A stretch of DNA of 64,000 nt from Nematopogon swammerdamellus (lineage: Eukaryota; Arthropoda; Insecta; Lepidoptera; Adelidae): NCBI GenBank assembly GCA_946902875.1, contig OX336340.1:17313566-17377565 (forward strand), in the 5' to 3' direction. The position numbers and the translations under genes are program-made. Under the pieces are notes generated by a model. The model was given only the letters and a program-made list of their open reading frames with translations. It did not search any database and was not told where the DNA came from. Below are positions 22,458 through 35,505 of this stretch, piece after piece. Every line of letters begins with the position of its first letter. The first letter of the stretch is position 1.

Positions 22458-24449
22458 TGGAAGGTATTCACCGCGAAAGGAACGTTTTTTTTTCTACTAA
22501 ATTCATAATTCATGCTTCCAACTGTGCGTTACTGTACCTTGTACGATACAATCTTTACTCAAAGCACGCTTTATCATATCATAACTAAATAGTTAAACAT
22601 GTTTTTCTTAATTATTGTTAACTTTAGTATCCGGAAAAGTGTACACATACTGAAAGCCATACTGATAAAGTAAATAAAATTTGAGTCTAATAAATTTCAC
22701 ACTTGTTTTTTATAGGCACGGGTGTCCGTGCTGTCCGTACCCAAAACTTCAACGGAAAATCAGAGACAGCCAATAACACCACTCCTCGCGAAACCACACT
22801 CAGCGTTGCCCCATGACAGCTGCTACGAGGTGGACAAAAAGGTCGTCTTCTCAATTTATTAAGACGCCTTTATGCACACAAAGTATCACCTGTCGTATGT
22901 ATTTTACAAAAGTATTCATTATTAGAAAGTACTTTCAATTCCAGTCAAGGATCAAAAGAAAGTTGCGTTAAAAAAAACTTGAAGCTTGACGTATTGCATA
23001 GTATTCGTCTAGGACGGAATATATATTTTATTACCCTCGTTCATGTATTGACAGATGAATGAACAGTCAAGGAAGGATGAATTTGTAGAAATTCAATACA
23101 ACCCTTAAACCAACTGATCCTTTTCGTGCGTGTGCTGAATTGAACTGGAACCCTTTAAGAAATGCTTATAAATTTAACATGTAGGTATAAGATGAAAACT
23201 AATAAATAATATAATTTTTTTATTTATAGGTTCTTGTTAATTTTTCTTTTGTTAGATAGGTAAGTTATGCTTTAGGTTAGTTTTAGTTATTAGTTTTAGA
23301 TCTTTATTAATTGTTTTGATTACTTAATTAGTTGATTAAATAAAGTAATGTAAAAAAAAAGAATACAGAATGAATAAGTATATCCTTCTGGAACTGTTAT
23401 TACATGTTATTTTGCCATGACGAATAAAGGGTCTATGAAACTATTTTTAATCATAGAAATAACCTAAATCATAAGTTTTTTTAAGTCAATGATTTTTAAT
23501 AAAATAAAATGTCTTATTAACAGAATGAATAGAATGTAGTTTAAAGTTTTATTAAACCGAAAGATGATTTGTGATCGACGAAACGAACATTTCGTGTCAG
23601 GAGCAAGAATACGCGGAGGTGGAAAGCAAGAAGATAATGACAACGAAACCCTCTGAAAATCTTCCAAAAAGTTAGTTTACAACGCGACAATTTACTCGAA
23701 ACACCCAAACCACGCTCAGCAAAGCACCATATCGGCAGATTTGCGGACTCTGGAACAGCTAGCTTGCACGTTACGTTACATGTGAAGACTATCGTGAAGA
23801 CTTCCAGGTTGAAAATATTGGGAAACACTCGCCCGTAGACATTTACACACACTAGCTGGTTCGACAAAGAGAAAGGATCGGTCCTCAAAAGAAATGGTTT
23901 CTTCCCATAAGTCGTACCGTTACGTCAAGTTAGTCTTGTTCAGATCATCCTACTACTAGGTACAGATAGTAGTAAATAGTTACAAGTAATATTCGTTGTA
24001 CATCAGATGCCAAAAATTCTACGCGCAAATATGCGGCTCTATCCGGCTCACATAAACGAGAACATTCTACAGGTAACTTGGCAGCAGCGTCACTATGAAA
24101 GCATTCCGAGCCACTTGCCGTCTGAATGGAAAGCTCTAGAGGTCACCACGAGGGGCTTGAACAGGAAGCCCCGGGCTGCGGGAACCTTTTGTTTGAGCTG
24201 AATCTGGGGCTTCCGTGGGAGGACGGCTCACGCAGAACCCTCGTGCGTGAGACTTGGCAGAATGGAATAATCGCGCGACGTTTGAGGGAGCAGATTGTTT
24301 GGTGTATCGTGCGCATTATAATGTTGTCATAAGCATAACCTAAACTTTCTGCAGAATGTAATTTTATTCTAGTCAACCTTGCATATAATTTATGTTTCAA
24401 CATTATTTTGCTTTTCCTTTTAATTCCTACATCTTTACTATTTTCAAAC
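22458..24449. other. Unassigned non-coding stretch
   Basis: Several 60-115 codon frames without motifs (for example 23541-23888 minus). No repeat identified. I see nothing I can support. Confidence 0.4.
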
Positions 24450-24545
24450 ATAGATACATAAAGTCACGCCTGTTTCTCAGTGGGGTAGGCAGAGACAGCG
24501 GATTTCTACGCGCCATGATTCTGAATCCTGAGACAGCTCTGTCAT
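24450..24545 (-). repeat. LINE 3-prime fragment related to 5605-5905
   Basis: TCACGCCTGTTTCTCAGTGG and GGTAGGCAGAGACAGCGGAT match the 3-prime end of the fragment at 5605-5905. Confidence 0.65.
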
Positions 24546-26198
24546 TTTCTTTCCAGGCAGTGTGCTAGAGTTTAAGTAAATATAAATTTTCACAAAAAAA
24601 TAATGTTTGCCACACTTGGCCCTATCTCGGTGTTATTTCAGGTAATGTATACACAATCGGGGACTCGAGAAATGTAAATATATTCAGTGCTTACATAACA
24701 TAATATACAGACTACCACAAGACGAGCACAAGATGCTTTCCTATCTTTGAATATCTGCTCAGTGAACACATATTCAGAGGTTATCAATCAATTTGCCAAT
24801 AGGAAAGTAAACAGGAATGTGTTTTTCTAACTGCACGCTCCACTAGACACAGTCTGCATCCTTATCTTCCCACAATGAAAACCGAGAATTAAGCGCGGTC
24901 ATCCCAAATGGATTTATCCTTTCTAATGACGGCCCGATCCTCCCCTGAGAACAATGTATCATCTAGCTAGACAAAGGCCCGAAAGGAAGCAGAGGCCTAA
25001 AGCGAACAATAATAAAAATTGAGGTTAAGAGGATTGACTAAGGACAATGGCCAGCGGACGATCCGGTCTTTGGTCGCTTTCACAAGACCGACAATGTTGT
25101 ACAATCAATTATTCCATATTCGAAAAGGGTAAAAACGATTTAGTAAGTTTATCCCATTATATCTAAGTGTATTATAATATGCACCTGCCTGACGTATGCC
25201 TGGCCACACGAGATGTACTGTAATCTGAAAACCACTTGAGGAAACCTGTTGATTAAAAGTGGTAATGTGATGTTGTGTGGAATAAGGTGGTTCGTGTGCG
25301 TTTTTCTTTTGTTTAGTACAATTTTTTAGTTTAGTTTAGTCTTACATAATATATATATGTTGCGTTCGCCTTTAAATTGATTGTGCTCTCGGACATTAAT
25401 TATTCGTATACGTATGTATTGAGTTGCACAGATGTTGACAATCATAAAAAACAATAGAAATGAAAATATAGAAAAAAAAGATTTATTAAAGTAAAATAAG
25501 TTCACCTACTTCTCTGAAGAGAAGTGACAAATACTCTATTAGCATGTTAATAGCTACTGTTAGAGCAGATTCTATATAATTCTCTAGAAGAGCGGCTATG
25601 ACGAACATATCAGATAATTTATAATTCAGTTGTCTGTGACAGGATCTGCGTTTCAATCGTCAAAGTACCCAGTCACCATCCTGATTTTATCTATATTCTA
25701 GTCTAGAGCAATAATTTGGGAGGCAATTTCTACTATTCGGTCACACTGGCAACAGGGGTTGAGGTTCCTCTGAGAGTCCCGGAGAGCTCCGCCCTCGGGG
25801 AAATCAGAGCTTCGTGGCTTAGAATCGTTATTGCATCTTTATTGCATATTCGTTCTTGTAAGGCGAAGTACTTACACTTACTGTAAACCTGTGGGTTCAT
25901 TTTACCAAAGGCCTACGGTATTTTGGAGGTGTAAAAAATGCAAGATTCTAAATCAACGCAATCAAAAGATGTGACTCACTCACTCAAATCAAATGAAAAC
26001 CTATAGGGTACTTCCCGTTACCCTAGAATCATGAAATTGGACAAGAAGCTAGGTAAATGAAAAAATGCGAAAATAGTTAATTTTTATTCATAAACTACAT
26101 AAACAATATATTTTTGTATATTTTAACTAAAATCTTTAATTTGTACATTATAACTAATTTACTACAGTTTCATTATAATATAATACAAACACAACAGA
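24546..26198. other. Unassigned non-coding stretch
   Basis: No motif-bearing open frame and no recognised repeat. Confidence 0.4.
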
Positions 26199-26535
26199 AA
26201 GTACCGTGTGGGGCCGGTACTTTAAAAGAATAGCCCCACTGCATCTCCCCCCATGCATGTCGTAAAAGGCAACTAAGGGATAAGGACAAGATGCCGTGCT
26301 AAAGGGCGATAGGCTCGCCACCTCTCACCTTGGCACGGTACTTCCACCGACTCATGCAGCAGGTGGGTCTTCGTGCCTTACTTGCTGCTTGATCGATTGA
26401 ATCTTGTTCGAATACTTTGCGAAACGTGGTGGTCGGTGTTGTGCTGTAATTTAACAGAGTTCTTGCAGCACAACACCGATTACTCTGCTTACCCCGATTG
26501 TCGGGATTCAGCGTGTGTGATATGTATGTATGTAC
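26199..26535 (-). repeat. Interspersed repeat family B, near full-length, reverse orientation
   Basis: Runs from GTACCGTGTGGGGCCGGTAC to CAGCGTGTGTGATATGTATG, and is the reverse complement of the 7403-7745 copy with few differences. Confidence 0.85.
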
Positions 26536-27089
26536 AACAGAAAATATGCTTTAACAATTAAAATAAATTAAATTAGTAAAACACAAGCCTATCTTTGTTC
26601 TGTGGCCTAAACGTATGTAGTTACATTCTTCTGGTTCGAATTGAGCCATTTCTCTTTGTAGCCTCCGGGCCTGAACACGCCATGTCGTAACTCGTAACGA
26701 GGCCTCCGGCTCTCTCTCTATCATTCCCTCTCTCTTTCTCTCCTGACATTTATATGTACGGTCACTTAATAAAGTGAAAATTTTCCCGTAGAACCATGTC
26801 ATAATTATCACATTCGACCGTCACACGCTTGGGGCTCGGTGTGCTAGTATTACAGAGTTCTACAAAAGTGTCTGCGTATACGTTTAGACTCGGACCTTAT
26901 TTAAGAAGCTGAGTTCCACATGTGCTTGAGAGATGTAACAAAGGAGATTATGGTATTCAGAAGTCACGTAGATAAGCCTAGAGTTCTCACACGGTTATAT
27001 ATATCTAACGTTCCGTAATTTCTTACGGACTGTTTTATTTATTAGGTACGAAATAGATGAGTAAAATTAAAATAACAAAGATACAGTGA
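26536..27089. other. Unassigned; pyrimidine tract near 26705-26750
   Basis: A CT-rich microsatellite-like tract lies near 26709-26748. No gene supported. Confidence 0.45.
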
Positions 27090-27440
27090 GGCCAAAAGTA
27101 CCCTGACTTGCTTCGAGAAATGGATGGTACGGCCGTGTTTGCTCGACTTGGCGTATAATAATAATAATTGCTACCAAATGTGGCCCGTCGACTCGACGAT
27201 CGTTGTGCCCATAGTCGTATCAGCGCATGGACTGATAGTGAAGAGCGAAGTAAAGAGTGGTTGGGTCAAGGGCCAGATCCAGAAGGCAGCCCTGCTCGAC
27301 ACTGCACGCATCGTCCGGAGGTTCCTCTCTTTGGGACCCGACCATCGGTAGCCTGGGCTATCAATGTATATATTAGATATTTAAATATGTACAAAATTGG
27401 TTTTAAGAAATGTGTAAATAAATGAATAATAAATGATAAT
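27090..27440 (+). repeat. Composite: unnamed repeat plus LINE 3-prime fragment
   Basis: Positions 27090-27155 (GGCCAAAAGTACCCTGACTT) recur at 37688-37770. Positions 27165-27350 match, on the plus strand, the end of the LINE reading frame at 29470-30084, with an internal deletion, and end with the same RFLSLGPDHR C-terminus. Confidence 0.75.
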
Positions 27441-28097
27441 AATAGGTAGATGTGAAACCATAGTTTTTTACTTTACTTACTTTACTTTAAGTGGTGGAAT
27501 AAATAAACATAGTATAGTTTAGTAGTTGTTGCTAAACAAATTAATTGTTGCATTATTACCATCCATCACACACAACATAATATATTTTGTCATTTATGTA
27601 AATTCAAATGAATTAAGGTATATTTTTATGTATCACATTTATTTATCCAGGTCAACAAATTAAGGGAAACATATTTCGAAAAAATTATCGTTAATATTTT
27701 ATCTTTTCTCAACATTAAATGTTCATTCGTAGATCTAGGTTTGACTTCATATTTATTCATTGGTGTAAGTTTGGCTTAGTTTGTTTATATATTTTTTTAA
27801 TACGCAGAAATTACAGAGAAAAAAACTATAAGGGTTCCTTGTTGACTACGGAACCCTAAAAATAGCAGAGAGCTTCGCTCATGAAAAGCGGAAATGTCCC
27901 AGAATATAGAAGATACCTACTGCACAGTTAGCGATCCTTGAACAGCACAATAATTAATCTACAGTATTTCAATGTTAGGAGATCCCTTACTTACAATTTT
28001 CCTACTCCTAGGATTGGGACACTCCCGTTTTAGTTCGGGAAAGGTGTATGTAAACCAGTAGGTAGGTGCGGTACCTTATTTCTAAATTTTATTACCG
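27441..28097. other. Unassigned AT-rich; family F fragment near 27830-27860
   Basis: GGGTTCCTTGTTGACTACGG and AACCCTAAAAA near 27833-27860 belong to the GGAACCCTA repeat group. Nothing else seen. Confidence 0.4.
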
Positions 28098-28252
28098 CTC
28101 GTATAGTGCGCGGGACGGATCTAGGTGTGTCGCCACCGCAGCGGTTCGTCAGTGTTCTCCCTCGCACCCGCACCGTACTTGTATAGTGTATTCGCGTGGC
28201 GGGTCGCCCGCTGCGGCGACGACACGCCGAGATCCGTCCCGCGCATTATACG
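28098..28252. mobile_element. GC-rich foldback element, about 155 bp
   Basis: Arms of about 43 bp: GCGCGGGACGGATCTAGGTG on the left and its near-complement on the right, starting GTATA and ending TATAC. Four mismatches between arms. No coding capacity. Confidence 0.75.
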
Positions 28253-29429
28253 ATACTCACTCCACAAAGCTTTGCGAATCTAAACACTTCCCCAAATGTC
28301 CTAAAACTGGACTTCTGAGGACCAGAGTAAACATCGTACTAGCGACAATAAAGTTTGACCAAAACTGTACATAAACTTATTAAACAATGAATACAAATAA
28401 TGCATCCAACAGTTACTTCACAATCTTAACGATCGCGAAAGCACATATATTATGAATGCCACACAAGTTGTTTTTTTAATATTTTACTGTGGAATGGCAA
28501 TGGCTGCCAATCGCTACCATAATAATAATTATTTAGCTTGGTAATCAGGATACAGACACAATCATTTTTTTCTCAGTAAATACTCTTTAACTTTTTTAAA
28601 ATAGATTCATTCATTTTCTTTAATTATGTGCCACGAATTTGCACCTGTCAGATACGAAACGTAATTTTAATGAAAATTGTAACAATGGAATTTATACATC
28701 TCAAACATATGAACATGTATGTTTATGAAGTAGACCCTGTTTTGTTTCATCTCGGAACATCATAACGATGGTAACAAATACATAGAAGGGGGCATTATCT
28801 TGTCGAGGAGATGAAAAAAAGTGGAAAAAGAAGAAGAACTCACAACAATAATTTTGATTATATGTTTAAATTAGTGAAACCCCCTTCTCGACTTGTGCGT
28901 GCTTCTAGACTTATAAGAGAACACACGCGCGTCGGTCTTTGCAGATTTTCCGCTTTAGAGTGGCAGAGCCATCGCCTTTAGGGTAGGGATTTTTCACACA
29001 GAGATTATTACTTACGGCTACCTCCTGCTACTAACGGAATTCATGCCGACGAAATGTCGGCAGTCCTCACGCACTCAATGTACTTGCGCGCGCTAACTAC
29101 CTACCGCCCAGCGGGCCGCCGCACAGTGTACGGAAATCAATATTTAGGAGCTCATTATTATGTTTGATGGAAAACAATGTTGTAAACTTTTTATTTTCAC
29201 AAATTGTATAAAAAATTTCCTTTATGACCAATTAAGAATATAAAAAATGCCATATAGGTATATAGAGTACAATGTATAATTTAAAAAATCTGTAATATTG
29301 ATTTTATTGTATATATATTAAAAAGACGATTTTTATTTATTTATTTATTTTATCCATTTATTTACACATTTTTTTTATATTAATTTTACATAATATTTAC
29401 AAACTTAAAATCTAAAATTAATACAAAAA
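28253..29429. other. Unassigned non-coding stretch
   Basis: AT-rich with a TTTATTTATTTATTTATTTT microsatellite near 29330. No supported gene. Confidence 0.4.
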
Positions 29430-30115
29430 CAAATGGAGTTTCCACCACCGGCGGCGGGGCGAGCCCAAGCTACCGATGGTCGGGTCCCAAAGAGAGGAAC
29501 CTCCGGACGATGCGTGCAGTGTCGAGCAGGGCTGCCTTCTGGATCTGGCACTTGACCCAACCGCTCAGCGAGAGCCTCTCAAGGTGGTCGTCGAGGCTCT
29601 TCGCTATCAGCCCATGCGCCGAAACGACTATGGGCACAACGATCGTCGAGTCGACGGGCCACATTTTGGTAACCTCATGCTGCAGATCCAGATATTTTAA
29701 CATCTTCTCTGCTTCCTTACTGACGAGGTTACCATCATGCGGCACGGCGATATCGACGAGCGTTGCGCGCCTTGCCTCCCGGTCCACTATCACAATATCA
29801 GGCCTGTTCGCGAGAATAGTCCTGTCTGTGATAATGGACCGGTCCCAGTAGAGTGTGACATGACCGTTCTCGAGAACTGGCGGCGGATTGTACTTATAGT
29901 AAGGCACTTCGGTACCTACAAGGTTGAACTTTAAGGCAAGTTGCTGGTGGATAATCCTGGCTACTAGGTTGTGCCTATGCAAATACTCGGTGTTGGCAAG
30001 CTGCGAACAACCGGAAATCACATGTCTGAGGGACTCGCCAGGTTGGTGGCAGGCGCGGCAGATGTCAATGGTCCCGTCCTTCATTATGTGTTTCCTATAG
30101 TTGTTCGTCTTGACT
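29430..30115 (-). pseudogene. LINE polymerase C-terminal part with endonuclease-like domain
   Basis: A minus-strand frame of 204 codons (29470-30084) carries two recognisable blocks. First is a zinc-knuckle-like CRACHQPGESLRHVISGC. Second is a stretch with RPDIVIVD, VDIAVPHDGN and KEAEKMLKYLDL, which resembles the PD-(D/E)xK restriction-like endonuclease of site-specific LINE clades. This is the 3-prime end of a non-LTR retrotransposon, 5-prime truncated as usual for dead copies. The frame opens at an internal Met and reverse transcriptase sequence is absent. A shorter copy lies at 27165-27350. Confidence 0.75.
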
Positions 30116-30439
30116 TTCTATAGTTCTTCGTCTTGACTTTTATTTATTTATTTTTACGATACAGTAATTATAATTAAAATATTTTTATTTTATTTTATTA
30201 GTAATTATAATTAAAATAGTTTTATTTGCAACTTTATACTGCAATGTGTACATTAATAAATTAACTACGATGTAACTATTCACTAAAGTCACTTGCGGAA
30301 GACTCATCTATATCCTGATGCCGGTCACGGAGTTTAGTTGTAATTTATGGAACTTCCAGTAGGTTGGGATCCTCTTCTCACAATTTGCTTAATTTTCATT
30401 TTCTCTTTGGAATAGGCTGGAATGACTGGAAACTAACCT

Positions 30440-31095
30440 CCGTGTTCGTCTTTTCTTAGTTACGTTACTTGACGAGCTGAATTCTTCGAGAGGTCTCCCT
30501 ACAGGTCTAGCAGGTCTTGCGGTAGTCAGCTGTTGCTCTAAATTCTGCTGAAATGTCCTGGACTCCAAGATTTGTCCTAGTAGCCATTGTCATTTTGTTG
30601 CAAAAAATGCATCTTCTTGGGCCCACTTGATTTCCACCGGCGCACAAAATTGATTGAAAATTAAAAAATCTTGGCTGCTACATCTTCTTCTGGCACCTCT
30701 GGTAATCTCGGGGTGATGTACTCAACGATTAGCTTTCTTGTCTTTACTGCACTTGCTTGAGAGAGAAGATTATCTTTGGACAGGAGGTCGTACAACTGCA
30801 TTCGCGTTACTCCAAGCATGGTACCTATCAACAATAAAAAAAATCTGCTAAAGTTTCCGCAGATTTGCGCACTCAAGAAGTGGTGTCTTTGCAAAGGTAG
30901 ATAAACAGAGCATACCACAAAAAAATATTATCGTGTTAAATCGTGATATATTTTTTTCCCACTCTAACGAAGTTTCAGAATTTACAAAACTGGGCTTATT
31001 TATACAGTATCCACAATTAATTATACAACTACATAACTATACATTAAATTGGTGTGAAAATATTTTCATTACCTACTTGAAGGTCCAAAAGCCAT
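30440..31095 (-). pseudogene. Broken, possibly spliced open frame of unknown origin
   Basis: On the minus strand an ATG at 31095 begins a short possible exon. After an AT-rich stretch with an acceptor-like TTGATAG, a 54-codon block at 30661-30825 reads a TRMQLYDLLSKDNLLSQASA stretch and ends at a stop. Beyond it another frame reads an EIKWAQEDAFF block, a stop, then LESRTFQQNLEQQL and a basic KKRRTRR block before a GT. These look like remnants of one gene with stops and shifts. The Ser-rich, KKRR-bearing tail loosely resembles the N-terminal linker of the transposase at 2592. I do not recognise the family. Confidence 0.35.
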
Positions 31096-32447
31096 GGTGA
31101 CACACAAACTTCCTTTACAAAATACGTCAACACTCGTTATAACAACTTCAAAAACGACTCTCGTGGCGACAACAAGCGACTAAATAAATGCATTGTTTGT
31201 TCGCGCGTAATGATTGGGGGGATTAACGTGTTTATGTTCCAGGAACTGCATCCATGAATTAGGAAATTAATAGACATCTATCTGGCTTTCATTTGAACTG
31301 AGATTTATTGGATTTAAAAAACTTCAGATTTTGGAATAATGAGCTCGTAATAACAGGCATTCGTATACTGTGCGCCGCTGCCGCCGCCGGCGAGCCTAAT
31401 TCGCGCGCCCACGCAACTGCGCGCAGCAGCAGCAAAGCAATAATCACTTTACACTCGATCGTTTAGGTACATTTTCTCACGCAGCGATTGGCGACGTGAA
31501 GCATTAGGCTATTAAAGCTGTAGGTATGGAACTTTTTCTATGGAGAGATTTATCTGTTACGAAGTAACTATTAAGTAATCTGTGATGTCGGTAACAAGGT
31601 CAAACGAAAGCAATGAATGGCAATGCTGTTTCTGCGTATTTATTTCCATGAACATAAAATTGTCAACTGTGACGAACTTTCGCTATCTGGATAAAGTTTA
31701 CAATTGAGTTATTGTTTGTTTTTATTCTCGTTAGAACATTTTGACTTAAAGAAATAACATGAATAATATTCATGTGATCATTTGGAATCTTCGCCGGATT
31801 TAAGGTGGAATTTTAATTCTGCGCACAAACTTCTATTCTGAAATATGGAACAATAAAAAAATTTATAAGTCTATTCTGTACCTATCGGAAATTTAACTAA
31901 TGTTAGTGTTACAGTACATTTTAAAGGTAGCAGTTTGTATGAAAGTATGAAAAGTCGAAAATGTTCTTCTAGTTTTAGATATAATATGTAAATTTTACGA
32001 CATTCTACTAAACTTATCCATTTAATGAGTTTTCTCTCAATGAATCTATATACAACTTGTAACACACATTATAACATAAGTCAGTGTTAAGCCAAGTTTT
32101 ACTAAATCTATTTCTTTTTAAAGCATTCCATATCACCTACCTACTTAAAAAATTATGTTTAATTACAGTTAGATAATAAAAAAAATTGTTCTCCAAGTCT
32201 AGTGTTTATGAACCTAACCCACTGGAAATAAGGACCCTCAAGGAATATAAAGGACTCTTCTGTTTAAGCAATGAAAGCTTTGGACTCGCGAGTTTGCCGA
32301 CGACCTTATTAGGCCGATATTATATTTTTAAAAGTTCCAATCGTAGGTGTCGCAAGGAAAGTGTTGTTGACCTTTGATCTTTTCACGAAAGTCGTGGTAT
32401 TTTATTAGTTTCGCGTAGGTAATTAGACAAATTCTCAAAAAAAATGG
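31096..32447. other. Unassigned; GC-rich patch near 31375-31435
   Basis: CCGCTGCCGCCGCCGGCGAG and CGCGCGCCC lie in an otherwise AT-rich stretch. Frames here carry no motif. Confidence 0.4.
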
Positions 32448-32745
32448 AAAAGTACCGTGTGGGGCCAGTAATAAAAAAAAATAGCCGCATTGCATGTCTC
32501 CCCGTGCATATCATGAAAGGCGACTAAGAGATAAGGACAAGATGTCGTTCTAAATAGCGGCAGACTAGCCACTTCTCACCTCGGCGCGATCCTTCCACCG
32601 AGTCATGCAGCAGGTGGATCTTCGTACATTGTGATGATCGGTGTTGTTCTGTAATTTAACAAGAGTTCTCGCAACACCGATTACTCTGTTTACCCCGATT
32701 GTCGGGATACAGCGTGCGGTATGTGTGTGTGTAAAGGGAAAAGGT
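32448..32745 (-). repeat. Interspersed repeat family B, diverged, reverse orientation
   Basis: GTACCGTGTGGGGCCAGTA through ATTGTCGGGATACAGCGTGC, with several internal deletions relative to the 26199-26535 copy. Confidence 0.8.
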
Positions 32746-33504
32746 CATCGTTACAAAACTTTCACGACAGACTTTCGTAAAAGTAATATCGCTTTCAAGG
32801 GTTCCCTTTTCCCATCCACGGCGTCTGCCTTCCACATTTGCATACTGGAAGCAGCCGCGTTTTTTTTCGCTTACTTTACTGCTTAAAAGCCTAAAAGGTG
32901 TCGCTGCTTAAATGCGAATCCCTAATACAATACTTAAAATGTGAAGCCGAATTGCTAAATCGAGGAAGAACTGGGAAACTTCGTCGGAACGTCAGAACTA
33001 TTTTCAATATTTTTATCGTAAACAATTTTAATGTGATAAAAATATTTTTGAAAGCATATTCGTCCAGGTGAATTTCAAAATCAATTGTCAAACTTTCCTA
33101 CACTTATTCTATCTGATACGCTCTATCTAAATATGCAAAATAATATAATTGAGGTTACTAGGTAATATTTCAAATAACTTTGTAAAAACTAAATCTTCGT
33201 ATAAAATAAACTTAAGTCTGGGAAAAAGTGCAATGATTGTTTTGAAAGACATATTATTTTATTTTCACACATTTCCTTCTTTCACAAAGAAACTCAAAAA
33301 CAGCAAGGAAACTTAACGATTTATGTAAGGACATGCGTATGTGGATATATCAACACGGAAAACCCTGCGAATAATGCTCGCATAATAAAGTACCAGCGCT
33401 CACAAAAAACAGGACGACGCGTTTTTCGCTGCTTTACGAATGTAATCGCAAAGCAAAAACGTCCACAGGAAACTGCCACAGACAGTTCATACAGGGCCTC
33501 CAAA
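32746..33504. other. Unassigned non-coding stretch
   Basis: No supported gene or repeat. Confidence 0.4.
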
Positions 33505-34150
33505 CAAAAACCGTCAAGTGCGAGTGAGACTCGCATACCGAAGGTTAGGTTTTTTCGCCACATCTTAAAAATTAAGAAACTTTTTAATTTCGCTGTAACT
33601 TTCCAGTAACTTCAATTTATCTAGATATATGGTTTATTGTACTTTCAGAATTTTAGACTTAGTATTTTCGAAGGTATTTTTTTCACATTTTTATAAAATA
33701 ACGCAAAAAATAAATAAAAATAAAAACATATCTGACACTCTTCTAAGCGCTTTTCATTGGTGTCGGATGTCTACTTGTGATCACAACAATAAAAAAAATG
33801 TTTCAATTTTCAGTTTCAGATGTTTGATTCCATAAAAATTACATGTGTACAATTATTTTGAAGTTATTTATTTATTTTTAGGATAGTATATTGTACATTT
33901 TTTATTTAATTATATGAATTTCGTTTTAGATTATTACAGTACAATTATAAATCATAAGATTGTTCTGATTGTCTTTAAATTTTCACTTAATTGTCAAAAC
34001 GTTTGTTTTTTATTTTTTCGCCAAATTATTGAGCTCTGCGAAACAATCATATGCGTGTTCAAAATTTCAACTCAATGCCAAAAGTAAAGGCTCCGAGACA
34101 GACATATAATGGAGTATTACCATAAGAATCCTTTTGGACCGTTTTTGGTA
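33505..34150. repeat. Family F-type repeat pieces with AT-rich interior
   Basis: The left piece, AACCGTCAAGTGCGAGTGAG (about 33508), matches the start of the 11560 copy. The right piece near 34085-34150 ends in a CCGTTTTTGGTACAGTACCC stretch. The AT-rich interior has no gene. Confidence 0.5.
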
Positions 34151-34534
34151 CAGTACCCTAAAATGGGACCAACTCGAAAGAGGACTGAGGGAGGATCCCA
34201 TTTATCTTGCTACATTGAGTGTTCGGGCACCTAATCACGTGAGAACATCCTATAAACAAGGACACATCTCATTTCTTTCTCCTCCGCCTCGTTGCTTACC
34301 TGATAGCGTGAAGATATATTGTTGCTTTAGTTAAATGTTACGATAAATCGTCTGAACACTCCTTACTACAAGCTTACAAGAAAACAGTCAGCGCAAATTC
34401 CTGGTTGTTTCAAGCATCTCGTAGTCAAAGATCGTGCTTAGCAAACTGAAGGTCGTAGGTTCAATCTTCGTGTAGGCGTACCACTTTCTTTCTATGCCGG
34501 AGTTCGATATTGAATTTCGAAGAATACCTGTTTT
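34151..34534. other. Unassigned non-coding stretch
   Basis: No supported gene; a tRNA-like B box is not evident. Confidence 0.4.
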
Positions 34535-34676
34535 CCATAGTGTTTTCCGTCCTGTTCACTGTAGCTGACATGGAATGAAGGAAATCACTGACATGGCACC
34601 CTGTTATGGGTTGACATCACGGATGTTGTAGGTGATATAGCCAAACGTGTCAGTTTCCATAAAAAAAACTTATGAT
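34535..34676 (+). repeat. SINE family A, 3-prime part
   Basis: GTGTTTTCCGTCCTGTTCAC to the CCAT-plus-A tail, with a small internal deletion around the CACCCGGTGTTATGGG block. Confidence 0.8.
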
Positions 34677-34677
34677 A

Positions 34678-34868
34678 GAATAACTATCAAACAGAAAGTA
34701 AGCACGAAAACCAACCCTGCTGCATGGCTCAGTGGAAGGACCGTCGGAAGGTGAGAGGTGGCGTGCCTTTCGCCCTTTAGCACGGCATTTTGTCCTTTTC
34801 CCTTAGTCGATTTTTACGACATGCACGGGGAGAAATGCAGTGGGGCTACCGGCTCCACGCGGTACTAC
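34678..34868 (+). repeat. Interspersed repeat family B, 3-prime part
   Basis: AACTATCAAACAGAAAGTAA through CCGGCTCCACGCGGTAC. It abuts the SINE A tail directly. Confidence 0.75.
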
Positions 34869-34904
34869 TGTGACTACTATACATACTAACTATAATCTGG
34901 GAAT

Positions 34905-35076
34905 CATAATAGGCGTGTCAATAAATTTTGACAACGACTATTGTGTTCACCTTTAGCGCACATGACAATGGCATGGCTCCTCTCTGAGCGTGATTTCGCG
35001 AGGAGTGCTGTAATTATTGGCTGTGTCTGATGTTCTGTCCAACTTTCGGGCACAGCCAACCGCGCCGGCTTTTTAT
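34905..35076. repeat. Unnamed dispersed repeat G
   Basis: GGCGTGTCAATAAATTTTGA, CTCCTCTCTGAGCGTG and GGCTGTGTCTGATGTTC recur in order at 37102-37256. No coding capacity. Confidence 0.7.
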
Positions 35077-35120
35077 AAAACAATCATGACATCATAATTT
35101 TAAGACAAAAACAACATTTT

Positions 35121-35505
35121 AAGTGGCGGGTGGCCGAGTGGTTCGGGCATCGGCTTCTCATGCGAGAGGTCTTGGTTCGAATCCGGCTGGCGTATACCAA
35201 TGAGTTTTTCTCTGATGAAAACATTTACGTGCATACCTACACATACTGCTTCGCCGTTCGGAACCGGTGTAAAACTGTAGGTCCTTCCATTAGCCCTTAC
35301 TAGGTGGTAGGCTCAAATTGTAGTCGACTGGGTTGGTACTAGCGTATATGAGCTGATGGCCGCATAGCAGCCTCTGTTGTGTTCTCCTCTAGTCCAATAT
35401 AGCCAGCAATCCAGGGAAGTCTCCGGTATGGCACCTAACTTCTTGGAGTTCATATTGGCTGGTCGAAGCGTGTGCATTGGCTCCTCCGACTCAAACGGAT
35501 TACAC
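35121..35505 (+). mobile_element. tRNA-derived SINE family C, full-length
   Basis: The 5-prime head reads GGCGGGTGGCCGAGTGGTTC, an A-box-like tRNA start, and GGTTCGAATCC at about 35174-35184 is a canonical B box. The body carries CTAGTCCAATATAGCCAGC and the tail is A-rich. The head resembles tRNAs of the long-variable-arm class; parent tRNA not determined. Other copies: 12495, 17148, 17574, 22258 and 38996. Confidence 0.85.

Noticed and set aside
35121..35195. tRNA gene
   Set aside because: The A and B boxes are real, but the sequence continues into the SINE C body shared with other copies, so it is a SINE head and not a tRNA gene.
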